DNA from: Datisca glomerata
Lineage: Eukaryota > Streptophyta > Magnoliopsida > Cucurbitales > Datiscaceae
DNA length: 64,000 nt
NCBI GenBank assembly: GCA_003255025.1
Contig: QANY01002976.1
Span: 1,550,001-1,614,000 of the forward strand
Direction of reading: 5' to 3'
In this document: piece after piece, positions 1-11,458 of the stretch
How the letters are laid out: each line of letters starts with the position of its first letter
How positions within the stretch are numbered: the first letter of the stretch is position 1
The notes under the pieces: model-generated
What the model saw: the letters and a program-made list of their open reading frames with translations, nothing else
What the model was told of the DNA's origin: nothing
Database searches by the model: none
Translations under genes and position numbers: made by a program

Positions 1-505
1 GTAACATGAATACAATAATAAATCAAGTAATATAAAGAACAAGCTCAGTCTTGATTTTTTTATATTAAAAAAAAATAAAGGACGATAAATCCTAATCGCC
101 ACTTTTCACAAATCGTTGCTTGGCTTTATGAAAAGGTGAGACTTGCCGATTTGTTTTTAAATTGAAATGGAACTTTTTAGTTTTAGGTTTTGAAGTTGAA
201 AAGGAAATTCTGAATCTCTTTTCAAAAGTGAGCCGAATAAAAATTGAAAGTGAGAATCAAAGTGTGCAATTTTTCCGTAAGATTTCTTTTCATGTTTGTT
301 ACTTTAATTGGTAAAGGAGACTTAGTTTTTCAATTTTAATTTTGAATGTCTACCCATTCATGTTTCTAATTGACAATTCGAGGAATATCAAGAAAGATCA
401 TAAGATTTTGATTTTCACGCGACATGAGATATTTATCTTTATCCTCTTAATGGTTGTTTCTCGAATTTTTCAAAATTCAATTTTTCCGCTGTAACGACAT
501 CTTCA
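1..505 (+). repeat. Element A 5' LTR, last 505 bases
   Basis: These bases align with 17347-17930 at the right end of the element, with many substitutions and small indels. They share the stretch around gaaaaggtgagacttgc and the end tttttccgct...ttca. The LTR stops just before the primer-binding site at 508. The first part of the LTR lies outside the window. Confidence 0.85.
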
Positions 506-507
506 GT

Positions 508-518
508 TGGTATCAGAG
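508..518 (+). other. Primer-binding site of element A
   Basis: The sequence tggtatcagag is the usual plant copia primer-binding site, complementary to the 3' end of initiator methionine tRNA. It lies two bases after the inferred LTR end and fixes the element's orientation as plus. Confidence 0.85.
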
Positions 519-2022
519 AGAGATTTTGAATTATTCGAAAAATACCTTGCAAAATATAAATGATGATTTTTGTTATTTAGGTAATACCCTTGCATAACCT
601 TTTAGAGGTGTTTGTTTTGTACATAAAATATGGGTTATGTAATTTAATGGGGTAACCTACAAAAAGGTTGTGTTTTCCCTTCAGTTTTATTTAAATTTTT
701 ACAATAGAATTCATGTACGCTTTCTCAAGAAAGTGTGAGATATTTCTAATTATTTTCGACCGGAGAACACAATTGGAACCATGAAAACAAGCAAGAAAAA
801 CTGGACAGCAACACGTAATGGACAACACTACACAGCAGTGCTGAAACTGCACTGTTCAGTGCTCGAATGCACTGTCCAGTGCTGAAATGCACTGGACAGT
901 GCATTCCGCATGCTGGACAGTGGCCAACAATTTTCCAGGAACTTCCTATCACTTCTGACGATGATAGAGATGAACATGGTGATGGCTAGAGCGGCTAGAG
1001 CGGTTGTACACAAGATTAAACCTAATTAGAATTTTAATATTGGGTTTAAGGATTAGAGATAGGGTTACACAAGGATAATTTATTTTTTTTGATAATTTGC
1101 ATTATATTGCCTTGCATGATTATTATGTTTTTTAAATGTTTAGAATATTTTATTTGTGTTTATGCTTAGATATCACGAGCACAAATTTTAAAAACCATGT
1201 GACTCTTTACGTTTTCTATGTGAAAGTGTTTGTGATTGCATAAAAAGAAATTAAAAATAACATAAATGATTAGGGGCATAATCTGTCTAACTCTAGAAGC
1301 GTGTTATTAGGAATTTAATTAGGATAGAAAATTTTTAATTTTAATATTTTACCGGATTAAAGTTAAGTTAAGTTACTTAGTTATACGTGATAAAAGTTTA
1401 AGTATTTGGTCCTAAAATTAAACCTAGTCACACTTAGCAACTCACATTAATAATAAAAACTCTCCTTAAAAATTCAAGTGGGAGCGGGTTTTCTAATATT
1501 AATTCACGGTCTCCATTGTTGAACCATAGTAAGATGTTAAGGTGCCTCATCTCCAATCTTGGGAACTCAAAAGATTGGTTACTAGTACGGTTTTTTGAAG
1601 GGATTGCCTTGATAAGTGTTCTAGTGGGAGCGACCTTCCTAAGTTGACGTTATTCACTCAACATGAATCTTAGGGTAAAATGATGGTATACACTTGACTC
1701 GACTTTTTGATATCCATCCTAAGAATTTTGTTACTTAGTACGAGAGACTGAAGAACAACGGTAGTTAGTATACTAGGTATTAATAGCGGAATAGTGGTGT
1801 ACTAGGTATTACTATCATATTAGTAACTAACTAGATTGGGCTATTCTACCTAACTTGTTGTTGCATATTCTGCCTAAGTATGCATGTCATGATGGAAGTT
1901 CGGATATCGTTGTATATCATTGTATGTTTATTTGAATTTTTATTTCATGATATTAGTATGCTAAATTAGAATGTACGTATTTGTAATTAAGATTTTATTT
2001 ATTATTTTTTCAATAATTAAAC
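519..2022 (+). other. Untranslated leader of element A with a perfect hairpin
   Basis: About 1.5 kb between the primer-binding site and gag, with no convincing reading frame. At 780-930 it has many short cactg/cagtg motifs. Within them 866-882 and 889-905 are perfect 17-base inverted repeats around a six-base loop. Such a position suits a packaging or dimerisation structure of the genomic RNA, but that role is inference. The remainder is AT-rich and unremarkable. Confidence 0.6.
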
Positions 2023-2715
2023 ATGTCGAGCCCTCTTGCATCTATACTGAAGGAAAACAAACTTGATGGAATAAATTATGTTAACTGGAAACGTAACCTA
2101 GACATTATCTTAACTGCTGAGGGAATCAAGTTTGTCCTAACGGATCCTTATACATCACCTCCTACTGAAAGTTCTAGTAATGTGGAGAAAGAAGCATATT
2201 CGACGTGGTATAGGAAGGATGAGTTGGCTCGTTGCTACATATTGATGTCAATGTCTGATGTGTTGCAACAATAACACATCAAACATTGAATCCATGTCCA
2301 ATGCAGCTGATATTATGCACAATCACCTAGAGTTGTTTGGAAATCAGGGGCGACCAGTAAAGCTGTAAGCCATTAAGGCTCTTATTAATACTAAGATGAC
2401 AGCTGGAACTCCTGTGAGAGACGATTTGCTAAAAGTAATTGGCCACCTTAACGAGATGGAGATTCTATATGCTGAAATAGATGGGGAAACCCAAGTTAAT
2501 TCGGTATTAGAAACTCTGTTAGAATCGTTTAACCAGTTTAAGGTAAATTATGTGATGAATAAGCCCCAGTGGACCTTGACTAAGTTGATGAGATAATTTC
2601 AGGTGATAGAGAATATACTGAATACACAACCTAGTGTCAATATTACTCAGGCTTCTTCTTCTCTAGGGCTTAAGCCTAAACCCAAGAAGATGAAGAAGAA
2701 GAAGGTTTCTAAGTA
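2023..2715 (+). pseudogene. gag of copia element A (degenerate)
   Basis: Starts MSSPLASILKENKLDG and continues with NYVNWKRNLDIILTAEG, the usual N-terminal fold of plant copia Gag (UBN2-like family). The reading frame breaks at a stop at about 2272 and resumes at 2396 in another frame with the helical middle part of Gag (VRDDLLKVIGHLNEM, VNYVMNKPQWTLTKL). A lysine-rich stretch follows at 2680-2755. The zinc knuckle is reduced to a partial CFHCSK at about 2763. In a working element this part would form the virus-like particle. The ATG at 2023 is chosen because the family starts there. Confidence 0.85.
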
Positions 2716-2783
2716 AGTGGAACTGAAGAAGAAGAAGAATGAGGAAGAAAGGGTAAGGGAAAATGCTTCCATTGTAGTAAGAC

Positions 2784-3098
2784 TTGTCATGGAAGGCAAA
2801 CTGTGAGCTCTTTCTAGCAAAGAAGAACAAAGGTATGCAGTACGTATACATCACTAAGTCATTTTTAGTTAGTGATTCTACTGGATCCTGGTGTGTAGAT
2901 TCTGCAACCATTAATCACATATGCAATTCTTTATGGGGGTTTCAGGAAACCAGAAAGCTAAGTGAAGAGGAACTGCAAGTTGTTCTGGGAATTAAGGCAC
3001 GAGTTCCAATGGTTTTTGTCAGTATTATAAATATTTCCTTTGATAGTTTTAGGAGCATTACTTTATCAAATTGTCTTTATGTATTGAATATTAGATGA
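2784..3098 (+). pseudogene. Protease region of element A (degenerate)
   Basis: The frame contains WCVDSATINHICNS, which corresponds to the copia aspartic protease active-site segment (normally W.vDSGAt.Hi). The Gly-Ala pair after Asp-Ser is altered to Ala-Thr, so the catalytic loop looks broken. The following LSNCLYVLNIR resembles the usual LxxVLYVPxL end of the domain. About 340 bases after it carry only scraps of the pre-integrase domain, such as WHLRLGHI-like sequence near 3320. Confidence 0.75.
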
Positions 3099-3436
3099 AA
3101 TTTAATTTTTATTTCTTGTCTTTGTTTGGAATGATACAATTTTATTTTTTCAAATGTTTTAACTATTAAAAGAAATAAAATGTTCGTGTGTTCTGGTACA
3201 TTGATATATGGTTTATATTTTGTTACTCCTAAAAGGTTTATGTTGCATGATACTTAAGTAGATAATGGTTCACATAGCATCTATAAAAAAAGTTTCTCAA
3301 ACTAATGAAACATATATGTGGCACTTACGTCTAGGCATATTAATCTAAACAGGATCCAAAGACTTTAAGAGATGGACATCTTAGCTCTCTGGATTTAGAG
3401 CCCTTACCAATCTCTAAATCTTGTATAAAAGGTAAA

Positions 3437-4015
3437 ATGACTAAGAGGCATTTCAAGGCAAAAAGACATAGAGGCTCAGAACCATTAGAATTAGTATATA
3501 TTGATATGTATGGACTAATGAATGTCCAGACTAGAGGTGGCTATGAGAATTTTGTCACAATCATTGACAATTACTCAAGATATGGCTACGTACATCTAAT
3601 GCACCATAAATCTAAAACCTTTGAGAAATTCAAGGAGTTTAGAGCGAAAGTTGAAAAGGCATCAAACAAACAGATTAAGTCACATCAATCGGATCGAGTA
3701 GGTGAATATCTCTCTAGAACATTCATGAACTATTTGATAGAATATAGGATTACATCCCAACTCACTACACCTGGGACACCCCAGCAGAATGGTGTAGCTG
3801 AGAGGAGAAATGAAACTTTTTTAAATATGGTGAGATCTATGATGAGCTATTCAACTCTCCTTATTTCCTTTTGGAGATATGCCTTGGAAACAGCTGCATA
3901 CATTCTAAACCTTGTGCCTTCTAAGTCAGTGACTGGGACACCACAGAACTATGGAATGGTAGTAAGTCTAGTTTACGCTATCTTCATTTATTGGGTTGTC
4001 CACCACATGTGCTAA
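3437..4015 (+). pseudogene. Integrase core of element A, interrupted by element B
   Basis: The longest copia fragment in the window (192 residues). Integrase core features are visible: VYIDMYG holds the first catalytic Asp, QSDRVGEYLS the second, and TPQQNGVAERRNETF the catalytic Glu region. FWRYALETAAYILN is the conserved helix after the core. The frame ends soon after the point where homology passes into the LTR of element B. The continuation of the same protein region restarts at 13329. The usual GGEY after the second Asp reads VGEY. Confidence 0.9.
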
Positions 4016-4036
4016 GGGAGAATACTGCTAAGTTAG

Positions 4037-5831
4037 AACTATTTATGAGTATTTAGTTATTTCTCAAACATTTTGCATTACTGAATTTAATGAATGAATG
4101 AAAATTTTTTCCATTAATTAAAGTGTGTTTATAATTTACTCAAGTCCTATAATTATTGTCAACATAAGAAGAGTAAAGAATGAGGGGTATTCCAGACAAA
4201 CTCTTCTGAAATAGTTTAGAACATTATTCATAGTTTTAGGATAGACTAGGCAATCGAGTCTGATTACGACTGTTAGGTTAAATCAAAGGATGACGGTCTT
4301 GGGGCATGGGAGTGAGGACTCTAACGGTTGACCAGGACATGTTGTGGAATATGTTGAATACATCAGTAACAAATTAGTTTGGAGTAAAACTGTTTATTTA
4401 GCTCTAAATCTAATTGTTACATTTTAAGGGTATTTTCATAATTACCTTAATCTTGAGTGAGTTTGATACGTCAAAGGAGTGAGTTTGATGTGCCGGACAA
4501 TATATCAGCTGTTGAGATCGTGATTCAACTATGTTGTAGTTTCGTGGTTCACAGATATGAAAATTCGTTGTTAGATTGCAAAATACAACATAATCACATT
4601 ATGCTTTATTGATGGATGTGTGAATATATTAACCTAGCCAGGTACTCGATGAAATGTATCATTGAATAAGACACGGGGAATTGTATGAGATAATACATTA
4701 TTATGTCTTTTTTATTCACAGTCATTAAAAAGTTAAGAAAATAATAGGGGTAAATGGTAATTTTACATTCAACTCTTGTTACTCATATTCACGAAGGGTA
4801 ATATGTTAAAATATTATGTGGACCATGAAATAAAAGTGTTTATTTACACCAACAGAAAATGTAGCGTGCATGAATCGAGAGTTTATTCGACATCAAACTT
4901 ATAATGGAGTTGTACCATGTCAGGATTAAATATGTCGAGAATTTATAGAGATAAATTTGCCAGATATTTGAATCTTATAACTTTATTCATGTAGGTCCAT
5001 TTGATCTCAAGAGTAGCTCATGAAGACAGGAATAAAAAAACCACATCAGTTGGACTAAAATATGTTTTGGGGGCCAAGATGTATTTAATGAACCCATATG
5101 TGATTGGTGTTGTCACTTAATTAATGAAGAGTAATTAATTGATGTTCAAATTAATTAATTTATTATTTTCTAATTATTAGATAATTAGTAAATAAGACAA
5201 ATTAATTATTTAATTGATGGAGATCAATTTAATTTATCAATTTTGGATTGATGAATTTGGATACAATATTGACTTTAATGGGAGATGTAGTTTTCGGTAA
5301 TTATAAAATATGGGGGTGAATTTTAGAAATTACACATATATAGGGTATATGTGAAAATTTCAAAATTATTATATAAGGGATGACATTAGGGGTGTCTCCC
5401 TAAGAAGAAGTGTGTTGACACAACCCTAATCACACAGAGCAGAAAAATGTTTCTCTATCCCCCTTCTACTGTTGCCGTCAAAATCACCAGAGAAAGAGAA
5501 AAAATTGATTTATCTTCCTCAATTATTTTGAGAGCCCACACTTTGTTCTTGATGAAGTCCTTGCGATGAATCCTACGAGTGGTTTTTGGTGTGAAGACCG
5601 ATTCGAGTTCTATGAAGAACGCAAGACGAATAATAGGATTCCACTAAATCAGAAATGTATAAAATTATTTCTACCTCTTTTGAATACGTTTAACTTTGTA
5701 TGTATAATCGGATGTATGGTTTTAATATTTAATATGATTAAATTTGTTGATGTAAAAAAATTTGATATTCGGTTCAAGAACCATTTGTGGTTCAATGATT
5801 TTTCCTCAAATTTTTAAAACTCGATACAACA
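4037..5831 (+). repeat. Element B 5' LTR (5'-truncated)
   Basis: Matches 11505-13328 along its length, for example the shared tgcattactgaatttaatg near 4073 and gcagaaaaatgtttctct near 5439. A TATA-like ttatataagg at about 5368 lies where a promoter would be expected, with its partner near 12858. The first 35 or so bases found in the right LTR are absent. The LTR ends acaaca next to the primer-binding site. Confidence 0.85.
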
Positions 5832-5832
5832 A

Positions 5833-7619
5833 TTGATATCAAAGCCTTGATTTCTTGATTATGCATATTCTGTGTTTCAGCGTATGTATCGTTGGATATT
5901 GTTATTGGCATTATTTTGAATGGTAGATTCAAAATAGTTTTAAATATATTTTATGAATAGATCTCGATCTATTAGCTCTATGCGTTTTGCTTTTTAATTT
6001 TAGAATTGTTGTACGGAAAAAATGAGGCATAGGATTTTATGTAATTTATTTTCTTTTATTTTTTTAAAATTTCATGTAATCTATCGCCGCCTCGAAAAGT
6101 CACCGTCAAAACCACCACCGTCACCGTCATCATCGATGTCGCTGCCGCCACCAGACGTCGCAGTGTTGTGCCTCCTCCCGATGTCCATTGCAGTGCCTTG
6201 TTGGTGACTAGGGTTTGTGAAACCCTAAGCGATAATAATTAGAGTTTAGAAAACCTGTGATGTTTCGCCAAAATCCTAATCTCATCTTTTATCTTTAAAA
6301 TTTTGAATATTAAATTTTGATTTTAGATGGATAAATGATAATTAAGATTCAAAAGATAATTATCTAATTTTATCTATTTATCATTTGAATTTTAAATTTA
6401 AAAGATAATTATCAATTTTATCTTTTAGATTTTGAATTCAAAAGGATAATTATTCATTTTATCTACTTTATCTTTATTTTTAAAATTTAAAAGATAATTA
6501 TCTCTGTATCATTTTATCTTTTGTATTTTAAATTTTAAAAGGATTTTAAAGGAATTATCTAATTAAGAAAATAGTTTTCCTTAATTAAAGGGTTTTGAAT
6601 TTTGAATTTTGAAATTGGGACTGCATTGTTGTAAAGAGTTACAAAATTAGTGGAACTTCCTGAAGGACAAAGATACAATTACAGGCGTCATGAAGACTGA
6701 TATTTAAATTAATCATAATTTATTTATTATTCTTTTAGGGGTTGTAATTAGAAATGAGTCAATAGGGAGGTTAATTTTGAATGGATAATTTATTATTAAT
6801 CTCGCATGATCATATAACACGTCATATAGAAATATGAATATACCAATATCAAAATGTCATGTAGCATGTACATGCATTATTGTAGTTTAATTTATAATGG
6901 GCTATAATTTAAATACAATGTGAATTTTATAAAAATTATAAATTATAAATTAGGATTTAAATTTTATAAAAGTTTATAATTTTTGCAACTTGTTTCTTTT
7001 CCAAATTAATAAAGAGTTGTAAATTTTGAAAAAAAAAATGAAAAATCTTTTTTTTTCAAAAACTAAGTGGGATGGTCGTTTACGTTGAAACTTCTCAATG
7101 TCCCCAACGCAAACTTGATCGTGGCATGAGAAATTGTTTAGAGTCACCCTAGCGGTCCTCTTTTTAGTGGGAGAAACTTAGAATCGTGTCACTTCATCGA
7201 GTTGCTTAATAAGCTAAAGCTTATAAAGGAAGTGGTGAGGCAGGACCGTCTCTAGACGGACTGTTAGTTCGTGACAACCTTTAAAGTCGATGCGTTGGTT
7301 TAACATTTAGACGGAAGCACATTGGAATCCCTTATAGGGGCTAGTCAATGGGGCTAAGGTGACCAAAACCATTGGTGATCAGTTATACTAGATGTAGTGA
7401 CATCTTGAGAAGTGTTAACTAAAAAGAGGAGCCTTAATGCAATATGAGGTAGCTTGGACGTTTTCTTTAGATGAGACAAGCTATCGTCGTTGATTGTAAC
7501 ATCGTGGAAGAACTATTTTTTATTTGATTTTTAAATATTTAAGTATTTGCATCATGCATCATATTTTCTTAAATGATTGAGTATTTATTTATTCTATTTT
7601 ATTTATTCTTTTCAGTAAT
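5833..7619 (+). other. Primer-binding site and leader of element B
   Basis: The sequence ttgatatcaaagc at 5833-5845 is a decayed copia methionine-tRNA primer site. The next 1.8 kb is AT-rich and holds no supportable gene. A short proline/serine-rich frame at 6022-6207 has no family resemblance and is probably chance. The length of the leader parallels that of element A. Confidence 0.65.
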
Positions 7620-8445
7620 CATGTGTCATCCCCTCTCTCAACTATCTTAAATGTGAATAAACTTACTGGTGAAAATTACTTGGATTGAAAACGTAATCTT
7701 GATATCATGCTAACGGTAGAAAAGCACAAGTTAGTGCTCACCACCCCTTGTCCCCTTGAGTCTATTGTTGAATCGACTCAAGAGGAAAATGATGCTTATG
7801 CTACTTGGCTGCATTCTGATGAGTTTACCAGATGTTACATCTTTTCTTTTGTTTGCAATGTGTCGCAACAACAACTTCAGAACATGAAAATGTTCAAAAA
7901 TCAAGGCTATTGTGTGAAACTTCATCAACTACATGATGAAACCTGGAACTCTTGTCGGAGAACATATGATGTTGATCATTAGTTATCTCAATGTGATGAA
8001 GATCATTGGTGTTGAGGTAGATGGTGAGACACAAGTTTATATGATCCTTAAGACTTTTCCTGACACTTTTGAAAACTTCAAACTTATTTATTCGATGGAT
8101 AAGTTGAGGTAATCACTTTTGAGCTGAAGGAATTACAAGTTGTTAAGACCCTATTTCTGAAGGGCAAGAGGAAGACTAGAGAGGCAAACTTTACTGAAAA
8201 CAAACATTCCACCTCTGGAGCAAAAAAGAAACACATGAGAGGTCCGAAGAAGGCTAAGAAGCAGAACTCAAAAGCTATGAAAGGTAACGGCACTGTAAAA
8301 GTGGACAAGTCAAAAGACAAGTGTCATCATTGTAGAGACACAGGCCATTGGAACCGCAATTGCCTAGACTATCTCAAGGAGTTGAGATCCAAAGGTATAA
8401 TACTTGTTACTGAGGCCTATTATGTGGCTGACTCTACTGTTTCAT
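7620..8445 (+). pseudogene. gag of copia element B (degenerate)
   Basis: Gag-like sequence spread over several frames. The N-terminal part, about 7620-7870, parallels the Gag of element A (TWLHSDEFTRCYIFSF against TWYRKDELARCYILMS). A frame at 8235-8447 carries a complete CCHC zinc knuckle, CHHCRDTGHWNRNC (C-x2-C-x4-H-x4-C), preceded by a basic linker, as expected for the nucleocapsid part. Frameshifts at about 7690 and 7980 and stops rule out function. Confidence 0.85.
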
Positions 8446-9670
8446 GAATTGTAGACTCTTCAGCCACTAACCATGTTTATTGTTCCCTGTAGGGGTTTAA
8501 GAAAATAAGAAGGCTTCGAGTTCTTCTTCCGTTGGGGAAATGGAGCACTAGTATCGACAGTATCTATGGAAATTATTAAATTATCATTTGTTAACAGTTT
8601 TATAGTTTTACGTGATATTTATTATATCACGGTTTTTGGGAAGAACCTTATTTCAGTAGCTAGTTTAATTGAGTAAGGATTCAATTTGAATTTCATTGAT
8701 AAAGATATTGGTAGTTTTAAAAATTATTGCTTAATTACTACTGCACGTTTGATAAATAAATTGTTTTACATAAAACTGATAGTTCCAATAATGTGTGACA
8801 CTGAAGTGAATGTTGATTCACAAATGGATAGTAAAAGGTTGAAGTCTGACTCAACTGATCTAACATATTTGTGGTTCTTACGTCTTGGCCACATTAGCCT
8901 TGACCGGATTAAAAGACTTGCAAATGATGGTCCATTATAAGCTTTAAGTGTGGTATCACTACTCACAAGTGAACTCTATATAGAAGGCAAAATGACCAAG
9001 AGACCATTTTCTATGAAAGGTGAAAGAGTCATCATTTTTTCAAATGAACGATTTGAAGACCGACAAGCAACAAGAAAAGAAGAAAGAAATGCTCACTCTA
9101 CTACTTAAAAAAGGAAAGCAATGCCTCGAACTCGTACATAGTGATGTATGTGGGTCATTGAAGATCTAAGCAAGAGAAGGTTATGAATATTTTGTAACAT
9201 TCACTTATGACTACTCAACGTTTTGGACATGTTTATCTAATGTACCAAAAGTCTGAAACCTTTGAAAAGTTCAAAGAGTATAAAGCTATGGTTGAAAAGC
9301 AATTAGAGAAGCAAATCAAAACACTACGATTTGATCGTGGTGAAGAGTACTTGCTAGTAGAGTTCGATGACTTTCTTAAGGAAGAAGGTATTTTTCTCAG
9401 CATACAGCACCTGGCACTCTAGAACAAAATGGTGTGTGAAAGAAAATGAATCAAACTCTGATGGATATGGTTAGATCCATGATAAGTTAACCATCCATCC
9501 TAGATTCGTTCTGGGGATATGCCTTGAAAATAGTAGCATACATTCTAAACCAAGTATCGTCGAAGACATTGCCTGGCACGCCATATGAAAGATGGAATGG
9601 AAGAAAGCAGTCCATTAACCAATTTATAATATGGGGGTTCCCAGCACATGTTCTGAAATAGAAGATATGT
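8446..9670 (+). pseudogene. Protease and integrase regions of element B (degenerate)
   Basis: VDSSATNHV at about 8452 corresponds to the aspartic protease active site, here with Ser-Ser-Ala in place of Ser-Gly-Ala. WFLRLGHISLDRIKRL at 8872-8920 is the pre-integrase zinc-binding region. LVHSDVCGS near 9130 holds the first integrase Asp, and RFDRGEEYL near 9330 the second. SFWGYALKIVAYILN-like sequence follows near 9510. At least four frame changes are needed to join these pieces. The product would have been the retroelement integrase. Confidence 0.8.
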
Positions 9671-10760
9671 CAGTTGGCCAGTAGATCAGAATTATATATA
9701 TTTGTAGAATATCCTAAAGGAACGAAGGGGTATGTCTTTTATAGTCCGACTGATAAGAAAACATTCGTAAACACGAATGCACATTTTATTCAAGAAGACT
9801 ATATAAGAAGTGTGAAGCCGAGAAGCACTCTTGTGCTAGAAGAATTATTAAGTGGGATGACATTGACTCCCCAATCAGGAATTGTTTCAGATTCAATAAT
9901 GGAAGAATCCAACTGGGGCTAGAGCCTATAAAGCCTCGATGTAGTGGGAGGATTGTGAGACAGCCCGATAGGTACATGTCTTATGGAGATGCCTTAACAG
10001 TAGTCTCAGATAAGAATCACGATGAACCTGTCTCCTACTCACAGGCCATTGCTGGATGGAAATATAGAGACATTCAAAGCTAGGCTAGTAGCAAAGGACT
10101 ACACGCAAAAGGAATGTATAGACTATGGGGATACATTAGGGTTGGTAGCCATGCTTAAATCCAACTGAATCCTCATGTACATTGTTGCTTCCCTCAATTA
10201 TGAAATCTGGAAAATGGACGCCAAGATTATTTTTTTGAATGGTAATTTTGAAGAACACATTTATATGGCTCAACCAGATAGATTCATGGAGAAAGGCCAA
10301 AAGGGCAAGGTTTGTAAACTGCTGAAGTCCATTTATGGACTTAAGCAAGCATCACGGTCGTGGAATATTATATTCGATGAAACTGTCAAAAGCTTTGGTT
10401 TTGAATAGTTAGTCGAAAAATCCTATTTGTATAAGCTGATACACAAAGGGAAAGTGGTTTTTCTAGTCTTGTACGTAGATGATATTCTACTCATTGAGAA
10501 TGATGTAAGAAAATTATCTCATGTCAAGATTTGGCTTGCAAAGTAATTTGATATGAAGTATTTGGGAGAAGTTACATTTGTCTAAGGTATTCTGATCTTT
10601 CGAGATAGGAAAAACAGACAATTGGCACTGTTTCAAGCATCTTATATTGATAAGGTGATGGATCGCTCCAGTATGCAAGACTCTAAGAAGGGATATCTTT
10701 CTTTCAGGCATGGAGTCAGCCTCTCCAAAGAGCAGTCTCCCAAACTCATCAAGAAGAGGA
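9671..10760 (+). pseudogene. Reverse transcriptase of element B (degenerate)
   Basis: The linker after integrase is recognisable (VEYPKGTKGYVFYSPTDKK at about 9707). Reverse transcriptase motifs follow: KMDAKIIFLNGNFEEHIYM at about 10213, normally VKTAFLNG, and YGLKQASRSWN at 10334. LYVDDILLI near 10470 holds the YVDD catalytic box. Stops interrupt the frame at 10406, 10542 and elsewhere. The order integrase then reverse transcriptase confirms the copia class. Confidence 0.88.
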
Positions 10761-11458
10761 AGACATGAGAAAGATTCTCTATGCCTTAGCCGTAGGAAGT
10801 CTCATGTATGCGATGTTTTACACTAAGCCAGACATTTGCTATGTTGTGGGCATGGTGAGTCATTTTCAAGCTAATCCTGGAATCGATCATTGAAATGTCG
10901 TTAAACATATCTTTAAGTATCTTAAGAGAATGATGAACTACATGCTTGTGTATTCAGGTATGGACCTGAATATGATAGGATATATTAATTCTGATTTCCA
11001 AACAGATAAGGATTCTAGGAGCTCCACTTCAGGATTGGTGTTCATCCTGAACGGTGGAGCAGTTGTAAGGAGAAGTATCAAGCAATCTTAAATTACTTAT
11101 TGTACCATGGAAGTTGAATATGGGGAAGCTCGTGAAGCTAGAAAGGATGTTGCATGGCTTAAAAAATTCTAGAAGACTCTGGAAGTTGTTTCAAAAGCTG
11201 ACAAGCCCGTGATATTTTATTGCGATAATAGTGGGGTTGTAGCAAACTCGAAGGAACCAAAGAGCCACAAAAGATCCAAACACAGAGCGTAAGTATCCCC
11301 TGATAAAAGAGACTGTTCAGCGTGATGATGTTGTAGTAACAAACATATCGACGATCAACAACCTGGCAGATCCATGCACGAGGACTTTAAGCAGTAAAGT
11401 CTTTTATGGTCATTTGGAGGGCATGGAGATACTAGACTGTACACGCCTACTTTAGTCC
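10761..11458 (+). pseudogene. RNase H region of element B (degenerate)
   Basis: Contains RILYALAVGSLMYAMFYTKPDI-like sequence (10765 onward), the usual link between copia reverse transcriptase and RNase H. VKHIFKYLKRMMNYMLVYSG follows near 10900, then YINSDFQTDKDSRSSTSG near 10981, where the catalytic Asp of (D/N)SD is kept. A degenerate EVEYGEAREARKDVAWL near 11109 and FYCDNSGVVANSKEPKSH near 11216 complete the domain. Frame breaks are present. Confidence 0.82.
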
